A stretch of 64,000 nucleotides of DNA from contig NZ_AQUR01000081.1 in NCBI RefSeq assembly GCF_000372525.1, positions 1 to 64,000 of the forward strand. Reading direction: 5' to 3'. This DNA comes from Cupriavidus neocaledonicus (GTDB taxonomy: Bacteria; Pseudomonadota; Gammaproteobacteria; Burkholderiales; Burkholderiaceae). Every line of letters begins with the position of its first letter. The first letter of the stretch is position 1. Shown piece after piece: positions 28,070 through 37,922 of the stretch. A program made the translations under genes and the position numbers. The notes below the pieces were generated by a model that was given only the letters and a program-made list of their open reading frames with translations, had not been told where the DNA came from and searched no databases.

Positions 28070-29413
28070 TCAGGCGCGCCCGGCCGTCGGCCGCAGCGCG
28101 GCGCGCACGACAAAGGCCATCAGCACCGCAAACAGCAGCATCGCCGCCAGGAAGTACAGCCCGGCCGCAAGGCTGCCGGTGGCGTCCTTGATCACGCCGA
28201 TGCCATACGGCCCGAAATAGCCGCCAAGATTGGCCAGCGAGTTGATGGTGGCGATGCCCACCGCGGCGCTGGCGCCGGTCAGGAATTCGCCGGGCAGCGC
28301 CCACACCACGGCCTGGATCGAATAGATCGAGAACGCGGTCAGGCAGATAAACAGGAACTGCAGCACCGGCGACTGCACCCATGCGCTCAGCGTTATGGTA
28401 ATCGCCGCCATGCCGGACACCACCACGATATGGCCGTAGCGCTCGCGCTTGCGGTCGGAATGGCGCGGCACCAGCCAGAGCCCGACCACGGCAAACAGGT
28501 AGGGCACGGCCGACAGCAGGCCGGTCATCGCATCGGTGACGCCGAACTGCTTGATGATGGTCGGCAGCCACAGTGACAGCCCGTAGATGCTGAGCGGAAA
28601 CGGCAGGAACAGCAGCGACAGCAGCAGCACGCGCTTGTCCCTGAGCGCCCGCAGCGGGTTGCCGTGCGATTTCAGCGCATAGGCGGCCTGGTCCGCGGCC
28701 AGCTCGCGCTCGATCCAGGCGCGGTCCGCGGGCGCCAGCCACGCGGCGCTGGCCGGCGACTCGGGCAGCAGCCTCAGCGTCGGCAGGCACAGCAGCACCG
28801 CGGGCAGGCCGCTCAGCACGAACAGCGTCTGCCAGTTGCTCATGCCGAACAGCCCATGCGTGGACAGCACCAGCCCGGCAAGCGGACCGGTGATGATCAG
28901 CGCGATCGGCTGCGCCAGCACCAGCAGGCCGATGATGCGCGCGCGATGCCGCATCGGGAACCACTTGGTCAGGAAGTAGAGGATGCCCGGATACAGCCCC
29001 GCTTCGGCCGCGCCCAGCAGGAAGCGCAGCACGTAGAAGCTGTGCGCGCCCTGCGTGAACGCCATCGCCATGGTGATCACGCCCCAGGTGAACAGGATGC
29101 GCGCAAACCAGCGGCGCGCGCCAAAGCGCTCCAGCGCCAGGTTGCTCGGCACTTCGCACAGGAAGTAGCCGATAAAGAACAGGCCCGCGCCCAGGCCATA
29201 GGCCGCATCGCTGATGCCGATGGCCGCGTTCATGTGCAGCTTGGCGAAGCCGACCACCGAGCGGTCGATATACGCGACCACGTAGATCAGCGCCAGGAAC
29301 GGGATCAGCCGCCGCACCAGCATGCCGACGATGCGGTGCTCCTCCGCGGCTTGTACAGTTTCACCCCGGGTCGGGGCGGCGCGCTCCAACGGCGCGGTCT
29401 GGGTGCCTTGCAT
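28070..29413 (-). CDS. MFS transporter, anion:cation symporter type
   Basis: 447 aa with about twelve membrane helices. The N-terminal signature IPFLALIYVVAYIDRSVVGFAKLHM and the loop motif GARRWFARILFTWGVITMAMAF are typical of the ACS subfamily, which imports organic anions such as galactonate, tartrate or glucarate by proton symport. The second half contains LWLPTIIKQFGVTDAMTGLLSAVPY. It lies 67 bp downstream of the sugar-acid dehydratase on the same strand, so it probably imports that enzyme's substrate. Confidence 0.9.
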   Translation of the reverse strand: MQGTQTAPLERAAPTRGETVQAAEEHRIVGMLVRRLIPFLALIYVVAYIDRSVVGFAKLHMNAAIGISDAAYGLGAGLFFIGYFLCEVPSNLALERFGARRWFARILFTWGVITMAMAFTQGAHSFYVLRFLLGAAEAGLYPGILYFLTKWFPMRHRARIIGLLVLAQPIALIITGPLAGLVLSTHGLFGMSNWQTLFVLSGLPAVLLCLPTLRLLPESPASAAWLAPADRAWIERELAADQAAYALKSHGNPLRALRDKRVLLLSLLFLPFPLSIYGLSLWLPTIIKQFGVTDAMTGLLSAVPYLFAVVGLWLVPRHSDRKRERYGHIVVVSGMAAITITLSAWVQSPVLQFLFICLTAFSIYSIQAVVWALPGEFLTGASAAVGIATINSLANLGGYFGPYGIGVIKDATGSLAAGLYFLAAMLLFAVLMAFVVRAALRPTAGRA

Positions 29414-29480
29414 GGCGGGTCTCCTTGTTTTGTCTTGTCGTGGCCGCCGCGTCTGGCGGTCGGCGCTGGGGTGCAGTGGC

Positions 29481-31226
29481 TCAGTGCGAGTGGCGCGGCA
29501 CCTCGCGGCCGCGGCAGCCCACCAGGAAGTCCAGGTCGCAGCCCTGGTCGGCCTGCAGCACGTGGTTGACGTACAGCTTGCGATAGCCGCCGTCGGCCGG
29601 GGCCTGCAGCGGCTGCACGTCGGCCATGCGGCGTTCGAACTCGGCTTCGTCGATGTCCAGGTGCAGGCGTCCGGCCTCGCAGTCGAGCTCGATCCAGTCG
29701 CCGTCGCGCACGATCGCCAGCGGACCCCCGGCGGCCGCTTCCGGCGCCACGTGCAGCACCACCGTGCCGTAGGCGGTGCCGCTCATGCGCGCGTCGGAAA
29801 TCCGCACCATGTCCTTGACGCCCTGGCGCAGCAGCTTGGGCGGCAAGCCCATGTTGCCGACCTCGGCCATGCCCGGGTAGCCGCGCGGCCCGCAGCGCTT
29901 GAGCACCAGCACCGAGTTCTCGTCGACCTCGAGCGACTCGTCGACGATGCGTTCCTTGTAATGCTCCAGGTTCTCGAACACCACCGCGCGGCCGCGGTGG
30001 CGCAGCAGCCTGGGCGTTGCCGCCGACGGCTTGAGCACCGCGCCGCGCGGCGACAGGTTGCCGCGCAGGATGCGGATGCTGCCGTCGCGGATCAGCGGCT
30101 TATCCAGCGGGCGGATGACTTCGTCGCTGGTGATCGGCGCATCCCGGACGTTGTCCCAGAGCGCCTTGCCGTTGACGGTGAGCGCGCCGGGATGCGGCAG
30201 CAGCCCGGCCTCGCCCAGGCGGCGCAGCACCGCGGGCAGGCCGCCGGCATAGTAGAACTCTTCCATCAGGAAGCGGCCCGACGGCATCAGGTCGACGATG
30301 GTCGGCGTGTCGCGTCCCACCGTGCTCCAGTCTTCCAGTTCCAGCGGCACGCCGATGCGGCCGGCGATCGCCTTCAGGTGGATCACGGCGTTGGTCGAGC
30401 CGCCGATCGCCGCATTGACCCGGATCGCGTTCTCGAACGCCTGGCGCGTCAGGATCTTGGACAGCGTCAGGTCTTCGCGCGCCATCTCGACGATGCGGAT
30501 GCCGGACATGTGCGCCAGCACGTAGCGGCGCGCATCGACCGCGGGGATTGCCGCGTTGTGCGGCAGCGAGGTGCCCAGCGCCTCGGCCATGCATGCCATG
30601 GTCGAGGCCGTGCCCATGGTGTTGCAGGTGCCGGCCGAGCGCGACATGCCGGCCTCGGCCGACAGGAACTGGTGCAGGTTGATCTCGCCCGCCTTGAGCG
30701 ATTCATGCAGCTGCCACACCGCGGTGCCCGAGCCGATGTCCTTGCCGTCGAGCTTGCCGTTGAGCATCGGCCCGCCGGTAACGACGATGGCCGGCACGTC
30801 GCAGCTGGCCGCGCCCATCAGCAGCGCGGGCGTGGTCTTGTCGCAGCCGGTCAGCAGCACCACGGCATCGATCGGGTTGCCGCGGATCGCTTCCTCGACG
30901 TCCATCGCGGCCAGGTTGCGCGTCAGCATCGCGGTCGGGCGCAGGTTGGATTCGCCGTTGGAGAACACCGGGAATTCGACCGGGAAGCCGCCCGCCTCAT
31001 ACACGCCGCGCTTGACGTGCTCGGCGAGCTTGCGGAAGTGCGCGTTGCAGGGCGTGAGTTCCGACCAGGTATTGCAGATGCCGATGACCGGGCGCCCGTC
31101 GAAGGCGTGGTCGGGAATGCCCTGGTTCTTCATCCAGCTGCGGTACATGAAGCCGTTCTTGTCGGCGGTGCCGAACCACGCGCTCGAGCGCAGCGGCTTG
31201 CGTTGCTTGTCGTTGGAATCCGACAT
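29481..31226 (-). CDS. IlvD/Edd-family dehydratase, probable L-arabonate (pentonate) dehydratase
   Basis: 581 aa. Dehydrates a sugar acid to the 2-keto-3-deoxy acid using a [2Fe-2S] cluster. The opening RSSAWFGTADKNGFMYRSWM and GICNTWSELTPCNAH are those of pentonate dehydratases rather than IlvD itself. Cluster cysteines Cys60, Cys128 (TGCDK) and Cys201 (AGTCNTMG), Lys130 (carbamylated in the Rhizobium enzyme, from memory) and Ser482 (SDARMSGT) are all present. The L-2-keto-3-deoxyarabonate dehydratase and semialdehyde dehydrogenase nearby complete the route to alpha-ketoglutarate. D-xylonate or D-fuconate remain possible substrates. Confidence 0.88.
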   Translation of the reverse strand: MSDSNDKQRKPLRSSAWFGTADKNGFMYRSWMKNQGIPDHAFDGRPVIGICNTWSELTPCNAHFRKLAEHVKRGVYEAGGFPVEFPVFSNGESNLRPTAMLTRNLAAMDVEEAIRGNPIDAVVLLTGCDKTTPALLMGAASCDVPAIVVTGGPMLNGKLDGKDIGSGTAVWQLHESLKAGEINLHQFLSAEAGMSRSAGTCNTMGTASTMACMAEALGTSLPHNAAIPAVDARRYVLAHMSGIRIVEMAREDLTLSKILTRQAFENAIRVNAAIGGSTNAVIHLKAIAGRIGVPLELEDWSTVGRDTPTIVDLMPSGRFLMEEFYYAGGLPAVLRRLGEAGLLPHPGALTVNGKALWDNVRDAPITSDEVIRPLDKPLIRDGSIRILRGNLSPRGAVLKPSAATPRLLRHRGRAVVFENLEHYKERIVDESLEVDENSVLVLKRCGPRGYPGMAEVGNMGLPPKLLRQGVKDMVRISDARMSGTAYGTVVLHVAPEAAAGGPLAIVRDGDWIELDCEAGRLHLDIDEAEFERRMADVQPLQAPADGGYRKLYVNHVLQADQGCDLDFLVGCRGREVPRHSH

Positions 31227-31383
31227 GTTGTTCCTGGTGCGGGGCCGCCATCGCTGGCGGCGGGAATGGCAGGGACGACGGATCCAGCGGCACGCGCCTT
31301 TCGGCGGCGGGTGGACGCGGCGGGCGCGGCACCACGCTGTCTCCGGTCGTTATGTTTTGTGGGAGGCAGTGTATGCAGCTTGC

Positions 31384-31423
31384 CGATATGCTACTAATGA
31401 AGAGTTCGGCCTTTGCCATATCG
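31384..31423. promoter_or_regulatory. Candidate LysR operator between dehydratase and lysR genes
   Basis: Inverted repeat CGATATG (31384-31390) and CATATCG (31417-31423) with 26 bases between arms, in the divergent promoter region. LysR regulators usually bind such dyads beside their own gene. AT-content is locally raised. Confidence 0.4.
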
Positions 31424-31451
31424 ATTTCGGCATCAGTACAAACCCTAGTCC

Positions 31452-32456
31452 ATGCCAGCCAGCCCTGCCGCCCCCGCTTCCTCCGCGACTTCCCCGGCCC
31501 CCGAGGCCCTGCCGACGTGGCACAACCACACTCGTCTCAAGACCCGCCAGCTATTGCTGCTGCTGGCCGTGGCCGACGAAGGCAGCATCCACCGCGCGGC
31601 CGAGCGGCTGGCGATGACGCAGCCGGCCGCGTCCAAGCTGCTGCGCGAGCTGGAGGAACTGCTGTCGGTGCCGCTGTTCGAGCGCCTGCCGCGCGGCATG
31701 GCGCCGACCGACTACGGCCGCGCGATGATCCGGCACGCGCGCGCGGTGGTGGGCAGCCTGAACCAGGCGCGCGAAGAGGTATTGGCGCTGAAGGCCGGCC
31801 GCCTCGGCCATGTGGCGATCGGCGCGATCACCTCGCCGGGGGTGCGGCTGCTGCCCGCGGCGATCGCGCAGGTCAAGGCGCGCTATCCGGGGTTGCGGGT
31901 CTCGGTCGAGATCGACAACAGCAACGTGCTGCTCGACCGCCTGGGGCAGGAAAAGCTGGACATGGTGGTGGCGCGCCTGTTTCCCGAGCACGACAAGGGT
32001 CGGCTGCGCTACGAGCCGATGGCGCAGGAGCCGGTCTGTGCGGTGGTGCGGCCGGGCCATCCGATGCTGGCGGCGCGCGGCCTGTCGCTGGCCGACGCCG
32101 CCGACGCGGCCTGGCTGATCCCGCCCGCTGGCACCGTGCTGCGTCACCGCTTCGAGCTGATGTTCCAGCGCGCCAGCCTGGCGCCGCCGGTCAACGTGGT
32201 CGAGACCGCCGCGCTGCTGTTCCTGACGCGCATGGTGACGCAGTCGGACATGATCGCGGTGCTGACCGCCGATGTGGCGCAGTACTACGCCGCGTTCGGC
32301 ATGGTGGAAATCCTGCCGATGGCAATGCCCTGCCATATGGACGACTTCGGCCTGATCACGCCGACCGACCGGCTGATGTCGCCCGGCGCGCTGCTGGTCG
32401 CCGAGGCGCTGCGCGAGGCCGCGCAGGCGATCTATGGCGGGCACGCGCCGGGGTGA
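31452..32456 (+). CDS. LysR-family transcriptional regulator
   Basis: 334 aa. An N-terminal extension of about 25 residues rich in Pro/Ala/Ser precedes the winged helix (LKTRQLLLLLAVADEGSIHRAAERLAMTQPAASKLLRELEE). The effector-binding domain begins about residue 115 (VAIGAITSPGVRLLPAAI). It is divergent from the arabonate-type dehydratase gene (225-bp gap) and is the obvious candidate regulator for dehydratase plus MFS transporter. The inducer is probably a sugar acid or its keto-deoxy product (inference). Confidence 0.93.
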   Translation: MPASPAAPASSATSPAPEALPTWHNHTRLKTRQLLLLLAVADEGSIHRAAERLAMTQPAASKLLRELEELLSVPLFERLPRGMAPTDYGRAMIRHARAVVGSLNQAREEVLALKAGRLGHVAIGAITSPGVRLLPAAIAQVKARYPGLRVSVEIDNSNVLLDRLGQEKLDMVVARLFPEHDKGRLRYEPMAQEPVCAVVRPGHPMLAARGLSLADAADAAWLIPPAGTVLRHRFELMFQRASLAPPVNVVETAALLFLTRMVTQSDMIAVLTADVAQYYAAFGMVEILPMAMPCHMDDFGLITPTDRLMSPGALLVAEALREAAQAIYGGHAPG

Positions 32457-32480
32457 GACGGCGCGTGCTTGCTGCCGGCG

Positions 32481-33656
32481 TCAGCCGAGGATGTCGAACT
32501 GGTCGAAATACGCTTGGTTCAGTTCCAGTCCCAGCCCCGGCAGGTTGTCGTCAAGCTGCAGGTAACCGTTGTCCGGCGCCGGATCGCCCTTGAAGATGTA
32601 GTAGAACAGCTCGTTGCCGACCTCGACGTCGTGCACCGGGAAGTACTCCGCCATCGGCGACGCGGTCGATGCCATGGTCAGGTGGTAGTTGTGCATCTGG
32701 CCGGCGTGCGGGATCACCGGCACCGACCAGGCCTCGGCCATGGCATTGATCTTCTGCGCCGCGGTGATGCCGCCGACGCGGTTGGTGTCGTACTGGATCA
32801 CGTCGACCGCGCGGCGCTCCAGCAGATCCTTGAAGCCGTACGAAGTGAACTCGTGCTCGCCGCCGGAGATCGGGAACGGACTGGCCTTCTTCAGCTCGAC
32901 ATAGCCTTCGATATCGTCGGCAATCACCGGCTCTTCGAGCCAGCGCGGGTTGAACTCGGCCAGGCGCGGCAGCATGCGGCGCGCGTATTCGAGGGTCCAG
33001 CCCATGTAGCATTCCAGCATGATGTCGACGCCGTCGCCGACCAGCTCGCGCAGCAGCCGCACCTGCTCGAGGTTCTTCTGCATGCCGGCGGGGCCGTCCT
33101 TGGGGCCGTAGCCGAAGCGCATCTTCATCGCGGTAAAGCCCTGGTCGAGGTAGCGCTGCGCTTCGGCCAGGAAGGCATCGCGGTCGTCGTTGTTGTAGAG
33201 CTTGGACGCGTAGCACCAGATCTTTTCCTTGGTGCGCCCGCCCAGCAGCTTGAACACGGGCTTGCCGACGGCCTTGCCCATCAGGTCCCACAGCGCGATA
33301 TCCACCGCCGAGATCGCCGCCATGCCGATGCCCTTGCGGCCCCAGGCGTGGGTGCGGCGGTACATCTTCTGCCACAGGTATTCGTTGTCGAACGGGTCCT
33401 GGCCGAGCACCACCGGTGCCAGGTACTGGTCGACGATCTGCTTGGCCACGCGCGGCGCCAGCGCGCAGTTGCCGATGCCGACCAGGCCGGTATCGGTCTC
33501 GATCTCGACCACCATCCAGCCGTGGAAGCGGAACGAGCCCATGGCGTCGCCGCGCTCGAACAGGATGTCGGTGGCGTTGGTGCAGAAATGCGCCTGCGGC
33601 GGCACGATCTTGCCCTTCCATTCGAAGACGCGGGCGCGGACGTTGGTGATCTTCAT
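32481..33656 (-). CDS. Enolase-superfamily sugar-acid dehydratase (L-rhamnonate dehydratase-like)
   Basis: 391 aa. Mandelate-racemase-type fold. Metal ligands are visible as MLECYMGW (Glu), WLEEPV (Glu) and ISGGEHE (Glu); the catalytic His-Asp pair is probably QYDTNRVGG and [11 protein letters not shown]. The segment [17 protein letters not shown] parallels that of L-rhamnonate dehydratase and differs from the KxK of typical racemases. The first metal ligand is Glu where RhmD has Asp. It is followed within 95 bp by the PdxA2-like gene. An exact substrate cannot be assigned. Confidence 0.8.
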   Translation of the reverse strand: MKITNVRARVFEWKGKIVPPQAHFCTNATDILFERGDAMGSFRFHGWMVVEIETDTGLVGIGNCALAPRVAKQIVDQYLAPVVLGQDPFDNEYLWQKMYRRTHAWGRKGIGMAAISAVDIALWDLMGKAVGKPVFKLLGGRTKEKIWCYASKLYNNDDRDAFLAEAQRYLDQGFTAMKMRFGYGPKDGPAGMQKNLEQVRLLRELVGDGVDIMLECYMGWTLEYARRMLPRLAEFNPRWLEEPVIADDIEGYVELKKASPFPISGGEHEFTSYGFKDLLERRAVDVIQYDTNRVGGITAAQKINAMAEAWSVPVIPHAGQMHNYHLTMASTASPMAEYFPVHDVEVGNELFYYIFKGDPAPDNGYLQLDDNLPGLGLELNQAYFDQFDILG

Positions 33657-33747
33657 ATTCAGCTCCTGATGGCAATGCGTTGGCGCGAACGCGCCCCGGC
33701 CGCGCCGGGGGCGGTCATGCTGGATTCCGGTAGGGACGGTCGGGTGG

Positions 33748-34770
33748 CTAGGCTTGGGCGGCGGCGCGCCGTTGCGCGCCCATGCGGCAGGCGATCTGGA
33801 ACGCCTGCAGCGTGGCGCCGGGATCGGCGCGGCCCTGCTGCGTGATGTCGAACGCGGTGCCGTGCGCGGGCGTGGTGATCGGCACCGGCAGCCCGCCCTG
33901 CACCGTCACGCCGCGCGAGAAGCCCATCAGCTTGATGCCGATCTGGCCCTGGTCGTGGTACATGGTGACGATGGCGTCGAACTGCCGCTGCGACGGCCCG
34001 CCCTGCACTTTCAGGAAGATGGTGTCGGCCGGGAACGGGCCCTGCGCATCGACGCCTCGCTCGCAGGCCGCGGCGACAGCGGGTGCAATCACGTCGATCT
34101 CTTCGCGGCCGAAGGCGCCGTTGTCGCCGTTGTGCGGGTTCAGGCCGCAGACCGCGATGCGCGGGCTGGCCATGCCGGCGCGGCGCAGCGCCTGGTCGAT
34201 CAGGTCGATCGCACCGCCGACGCGCTCCGGCGTGATCATGGCCGGCACGTCCTTGAGCGCGACGTGCGAGGTCACGCGCGAGGTCCACAGCCCGTCCAGC
34301 ACGTTGAACTCGCAGAAGTCGCCGTGGTAGCCGAGCTGCTCGGCGAACCAGTGCAGTTCGTCGCTATGGGCCATGCCGGCGGCGTGCAGCGAACTCTTGT
34401 TCAGCGGCCCGAACAGGATCGCATCGGCCTGTCCGGCCTGTGCCAGCTCCAGCGCCAGCTTCAGCGTGCCCAGGCTGTAGCGCCCGCCTTCGGCGCTGGC
34501 CACGCCGCGCGCATAGGCCGGGCGGTCGGGCACCTGCCAGTGGTACAGGCGCGGCTGGCCATCGGCGGCGAAGGCGGGCACCTCGGTCTCGGCCAGTGCC
34601 AGCTCGACCCCCGCGACTTGCATGCCGTGGCGCCATTCGGCGCGGTCGGCGATCAGCAGGATCTCGGCCTGCGCGGCGGTGCCGGCATCGGCCAGCAGCC
34701 GGGCGATCAGTTCGGGACCGATGCCGGCGGGGTCGCCCAGCACCATGGCGATTCTTGGACGGGAATGCAT
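33748..34770 (-). CDS. pdxA2: PdxA2-like NAD-dependent 4-phosphoerythronate/threonate dehydrogenase
   Basis: 340 aa PdxA family. [18 protein letters not shown] at the start, [25 protein letters not shown] and [11 protein letters not shown] are metal- and substrate-binding motifs. PdxA makes pyridoxine precursors, but copies located among sugar-acid genes, as here, are usually PdxA2, which oxidises and decarboxylates phosphorylated threonate/erythronate to DHAP. The usual partner, a DUF1537 four-carbon-acid kinase, is not in this window. Stands 91 bp upstream of the enolase-type dehydratase and 16 bp downstream of the Bug receptor gene. Confidence 0.85.
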   Translation of the reverse strand: MHSRPRIAMVLGDPAGIGPELIARLLADAGTAAQAEILLIADRAEWRHGMQVAGVELALAETEVPAFAADGQPRLYHWQVPDRPAYARGVASAEGGRYSLGTLKLALELAQAGQADAILFGPLNKSSLHAAGMAHSDELHWFAEQLGYHGDFCEFNVLDGLWTSRVTSHVALKDVPAMITPERVGGAIDLIDQALRRAGMASPRIAVCGLNPHNGDNGAFGREEIDVIAPAVAAACERGVDAQGPFPADTIFLKVQGGPSQRQFDAIVTMYHDQGQIGIKLMGFSRGVTVQGGLPVPITTPAHGTAFDITQQGRADPGATLQAFQIACRMGAQRRAAAQA

Positions 34771-34786
34771 GAGGCTTCCGTGGAGG

Positions 34787-35764
34787 TTATTGATCGAGCT
34801 TGACGCCGAGTTCCGCGATCAGCTTGCCATAGCGCACGTATTCGGCACGCGAGAACGCATCGAACTGCGCCGCGGTGAGCGCGCCGGGCACCGCGCCCAC
34901 ATCGGCCAGCCGGCGCACGGTGTCGGGATCCTTGATCACCGTGGCGAGCGCGCCGCCGAGCTTCTGCAGCGTCGCCGGCGGCGTGCCGGCCGGGGCATAG
35001 ACCCCGTACCACGCGCTCATCTGGATGCCCGGCACGCCGGCTTCGGCCAGCGTGGGCACGTTGGGCAGCAGCGCCGAGCGCTGGTCGGCGGTCACCGCCA
35101 GCGCGCGCAGCTTGCCGGCCTTGATATGGCCGATGACCGAGGGCATGGTCTCGAAGCTCATGTCCACCTGCCCGCCCATCAGGTCCACCAGCGCGCTGCT
35201 GCTGCTCTTGTACGGCACGTGCAGCAGCTTGCCCTTGATCTGGCGCGCGAAGGCCGCGCCGGCCAGGTGCTGGGTGCTGCCCACCCCCGACGAGCTGTAG
35301 CGGAACTTGTCCGGATTCGCCTGGATCTGCGCCACCAGCGCCCTGACGTCGCGCGCCGTCACCTGGCTGTTGACCACCAGCACATTGGGCACGGTCGACA
35401 CCAGCGCCACCGGCGCCAGGTCCTTGAGCGGATCGAACTGCAGCTTGAGCAGGTGCGGCGCGATCGCCTGCGAGGTGACCACGCCCATCAACAGCGTATT
35501 GCCGTCCGCCGGCGCCTTGGCGGTGATGTCCGCGGCGATGGTGTTGGATGCGCCGGGGCGGTTGTCCACCACCACCGGCTGCTTCAGTTGCGCGGCAAGC
35601 TTGTCGGAGACGATGCGCGCCATCACGTCGGTGCCGCCGCCCGGCGCGGCGCCCACCATCAGCCGCACCGGCCGCGTGTCCTGGGCCCATGCCGCGCCTG
35701 TTGTCGCGGCCGCCGCGGCCATCGTGGCGAGGCCGGCGAGTGTGCCGGCGATCCATGTCTTCAT
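34787..35764 (-). CDS. Bug-family (TctC-like) periplasmic solute-binding protein
   Basis: 325 aa. A signal peptide ends around residue 28 (AATTGAAWAQ-D). The mature protein begins RPVRLMVGAAPGGGTDVMARIV and continues VVVDNRPGASN, the family's substrate-cradle motifs. HVPYKSSSSALVDLMGGQVDMSF and TLAEAGVPGIQMSAWYG follow, typical of Bug receptors for carboxylates. No TctA/TctB membrane partners are adjacent, the normal situation for orphan Bug proteins in Burkholderiales. First gene of the enolase/PdxA2 transcript, so it may bind the sugar acid processed there. Confidence 0.92.
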   Translation of the reverse strand: MKTWIAGTLAGLATMAAAAATTGAAWAQDTRPVRLMVGAAPGGGTDVMARIVSDKLAAQLKQPVVVDNRPGASNTIAADITAKAPADGNTLLMGVVTSQAIAPHLLKLQFDPLKDLAPVALVSTVPNVLVVNSQVTARDVRALVAQIQANPDKFRYSSSGVGSTQHLAGAAFARQIKGKLLHVPYKSSSSALVDLMGGQVDMSFETMPSVIGHIKAGKLRALAVTADQRSALLPNVPTLAEAGVPGIQMSAWYGVYAPAGTPPATLQKLGGALATVIKDPDTVRRLADVGAVPGALTAAQFDAFSRAEYVRYGKLIAELGVKLDQ

Positions 35765-35872
35765 TGCTGTCTCCGTCGTGTGCTGTCCGGCTCTGCGGCG
35801 CGGATGGCCAGACTATAGGAGCATCAGTGATTCGCCACTACTGACGTTTTTTGAACTGGCGATTACCTGGCG

Positions 35873-36829
35873 TTATACCTCGGCCTCGGCCGCATCGGAT
35901 CCGCGCCGGCGTGTTTTCAGGATAGCCACCAGCTGCCGCGCCGCCGCCGACAGGCCGCCGCCGCGCCGCGTGACGATGCCGAAGGTCTGCTGGCGCGACT
36001 GCAGCCGCACCGGCAGGATGCGCAGCATCTTCTGGCGCGCGAACATGGCGGCGACGCCCGCGGGCAGCAGCGATACCAGCCGGGGATCGCCCTGCAGCAT
36101 CGCCACCGTGACGAACGCCGACGAGGTCGACACCGCATTGGCCGGGAAGCTCATGCCAGCCAGGTCCAGTTCGCGCTGCAGCAGCGCATGCATCGGCATA
36201 TGGCCGGCATACGTGATCCAGCGATATCCCGCGAGGTCGGCAAACCCCATCGCGGCCGGGCGCGGCGCGGGATGCGAACGGCCAACCACCACCGCCACCT
36301 GCTCGTCGCCAAGCGGGTGGTAGTGGTAGCGCGCCGGCTCGTCGCTGACCAGCGAGCGGCCGATCACCAGGTCCAGGTGGCCGTCGTCGAGCAATTCCAG
36401 CAGGCGGCGGCTGGTGTCCTCGATCACTTCCAGCGCCAGCTCCGGGTGCGCCTGGCGCAACTGCGCCAGCGCCGGCACCAGCACCTCGGGCACCGCGCCC
36501 ATGATGGTGCCGACGGCAACGCGCCCGCCGCTGCCGGCGCGGATGCCGGCCACCTCGTCGCACATCGCGCCCAGGTCCGCCACCAGCTGGCGCGCATGCC
36601 GGATCACGCAATGGCCGAAGGCGTTGGGCCGCATGCCGCGCCGGGAGCGCTCGAACAACGGTGCCTCCAGCATGCTTTCCAGCTCCTGCAGCGACTTGCT
36701 CGCGGCGGACTGGGTCATCGCCATGGCCGCGGCCGCCTGGTGCAGCGAGGCCTGCTCGTCCAGCGCGATCAGCAGTTGCAGCTGCTTCACGCGCAGGCGG
36801 CCCATGACGGTCTCGAGGGTGGATTTCAT
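35873..36829 (-). CDS. LysR-family transcriptional regulator
   Basis: 318 aa from ATG 36829; the frame extends to 36961 but the extension is not LysR-like. Winged helix LRVKQLQLLIALDEQASLHQAAAAMAMTQSAASKSLQELE (about residues 10-50), effector domain from about 95 (RVAVGTIMGAVPEVLVPAL). It is divergent from the keto-deoxyarabonate dehydratase gene across a 116-bp gap containing a long inverted repeat. It probably controls that gene and perhaps the downstream Bug/pdxA2/enolase set, which lies on its own strand. Confidence 0.93.
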   Translation of the reverse strand: MKSTLETVMGRLRVKQLQLLIALDEQASLHQAAAAMAMTQSAASKSLQELESMLEAPLFERSRRGMRPNAFGHCVIRHARQLVADLGAMCDEVAGIRAGSGGRVAVGTIMGAVPEVLVPALAQLRQAHPELALEVIEDTSRRLLELLDDGHLDLVIGRSLVSDEPARYHYHPLGDEQVAVVVGRSHPAPRPAAMGFADLAGYRWITYAGHMPMHALLQRELDLAGMSFPANAVSTSSAFVTVAMLQGDPRLVSLLPAGVAAMFARQKMLRILPVRLQSRQQTFGIVTRRGGGLSAAARQLVAILKTRRRGSDAAEAEV

Positions 36830-36876
36830 GACAGGTATCAGTGAGTCGCAAAAGCGATCACCAGATGGAAAGGTTT

Positions 36877-36909
36877 CAATATACAGCCCGCCGGACGGCT
36901 CGTATATTG
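36877..36909. promoter_or_regulatory. Inverted repeat operator in lysR / ketodeoxyarabonate dehydratase gap
   Basis: Perfect 8-bp arms CAATATAC (36877-36884) and GTATATTG (36902-36909), with an internal AGCC/GGCT dyad between them. The site is centred between the divergent starts at 36829 and 36946 and would suit a LysR tetramer. Overlap with a -10 for the rightward gene is possible. Confidence 0.6.
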
Positions 36910-36945
36910 GCCCGATCCTTTTACCGCCAGCCCGGAGACAGACCA

Positions 36946-37878
36946 ATGACCCGCAGCCCAACCCCCACCGTCTACCGCGGCGTATTCCCGGTGGCGCCCA
37001 CCATCTTCGACGCGCAAGGTGGGCTAGACCTGGACGGCCAGCGCCGCTGCATCGACTTCATGATCGATGCCGGCTCGCACGGCCTGTGCATCCTGGCCAA
37101 TTTCTCCGAGCAGTTCGTGCTCAGCGACGACGAGCGCAACGTGCTGATGAAAACCGTGCTGGAGCACGTCGACGGCCGCGTGCCGGTGATCGTCACTACC
37201 ACGCATTTCAGCTCGCGCCTGTGCGCCGAGCGCAGCCGCGCGGCGCAGGACGCGGGCGCGGCCATGGTGATGGTAATGCCGCCCTACCACGGCGCCACCA
37301 TCCGCATGCCCGAGCGCAGCATCTATGAATTCTTCGCCACGGTCTCGGACGCCATCGACATCCCGATCATGATCCAGGACGCGCCGGTCAGCGGCACCAC
37401 GCTGAGCGCGCCCTTCCTCGCGCGCATGGCGCGCGAGATCGGCAATGTGTCGTACTTCAAGATCGAGGTGCCGCAGGCCGCGGCCAAGCTGCGCGAGCTG
37501 ATCGAGCTGGGCGGCGACGCCATCGTCGGCCCGTGGGACGGCGAAGAGGCCATCACGCTGATGGCCGACCTGGAAGCGGGCGCCACCGGCGCCATGACCG
37601 GCGCGGGCTTTCCCGACGGCATCCGCCAGATCCTCGATGCCTGGCAGGCCGGCGACGCGGAGCTGGCCGCGCAGCGCTACCAGCAATGGCTGCCGCTGAT
37701 CAACTACGAAAACCGCCAGGGCTGGCTGGCCACCAGCAAGGTGCTGATGCAGGCAGGCGGCGTGATCGCGTCGGACGCGGTGCGCCACCCGCTGCAGCCG
37801 ATGCACCCGGCCACGCGCGAAGGGCTGATGCGGATCGCGCGGCGGCTGGATCCGCTGGTGTTGCGGTGGGGGCGGTGA
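36946..37878 (+). CDS. L-2-keto-3-deoxyarabonate dehydratase (DHDPS family)
   Basis: 310 aa. Converts L-2-keto-3-deoxyarabonate to alpha-ketoglutarate semialdehyde. The Schiff-base lysine is Lys172 (SYFKIEVPQ). The position that is Tyr in DHDPS proper (YNxP) is IMIQDAP here, diagnostic for this dehydratase group. [21 protein letters not shown] and [17 protein letters not shown] agree closely with the Azospirillum enzyme as I remember it. Start ATG 36946 was chosen over the longer frame by family alignment. It is followed by a palindromic repeat and then the semialdehyde dehydrogenase. Confidence 0.88.
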   Translation: MTRSPTPTVYRGVFPVAPTIFDAQGGLDLDGQRRCIDFMIDAGSHGLCILANFSEQFVLSDDERNVLMKTVLEHVDGRVPVIVTTTHFSSRLCAERSRAAQDAGAAMVMVMPPYHGATIRMPERSIYEFFATVSDAIDIPIMIQDAPVSGTTLSAPFLARMAREIGNVSYFKIEVPQAAAKLRELIELGGDAIVGPWDGEEAITLMADLEAGATGAMTGAGFPDGIRQILDAWQAGDAELAAQRYQQWLPLINYENRQGWLATSKVLMQAGGVIASDAVRHPLQPMHPATREGLMRIARRLDPLVLRWGR

Positions 37879-37922
37879 GGCTCTTGGCCTTGATGCGCTG
37901 GCGCCTCGCGTCGAGAAGCGCT

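Noticed and set aside
27618..29159. A 695-codon open frame on the minus strand covering the MFS gene and the acetyltransferase
   Set aside because: The part beyond 27617 is an antisense-frame shadow of the MFS gene; GNAT similarity begins only at the ATG at 27617.
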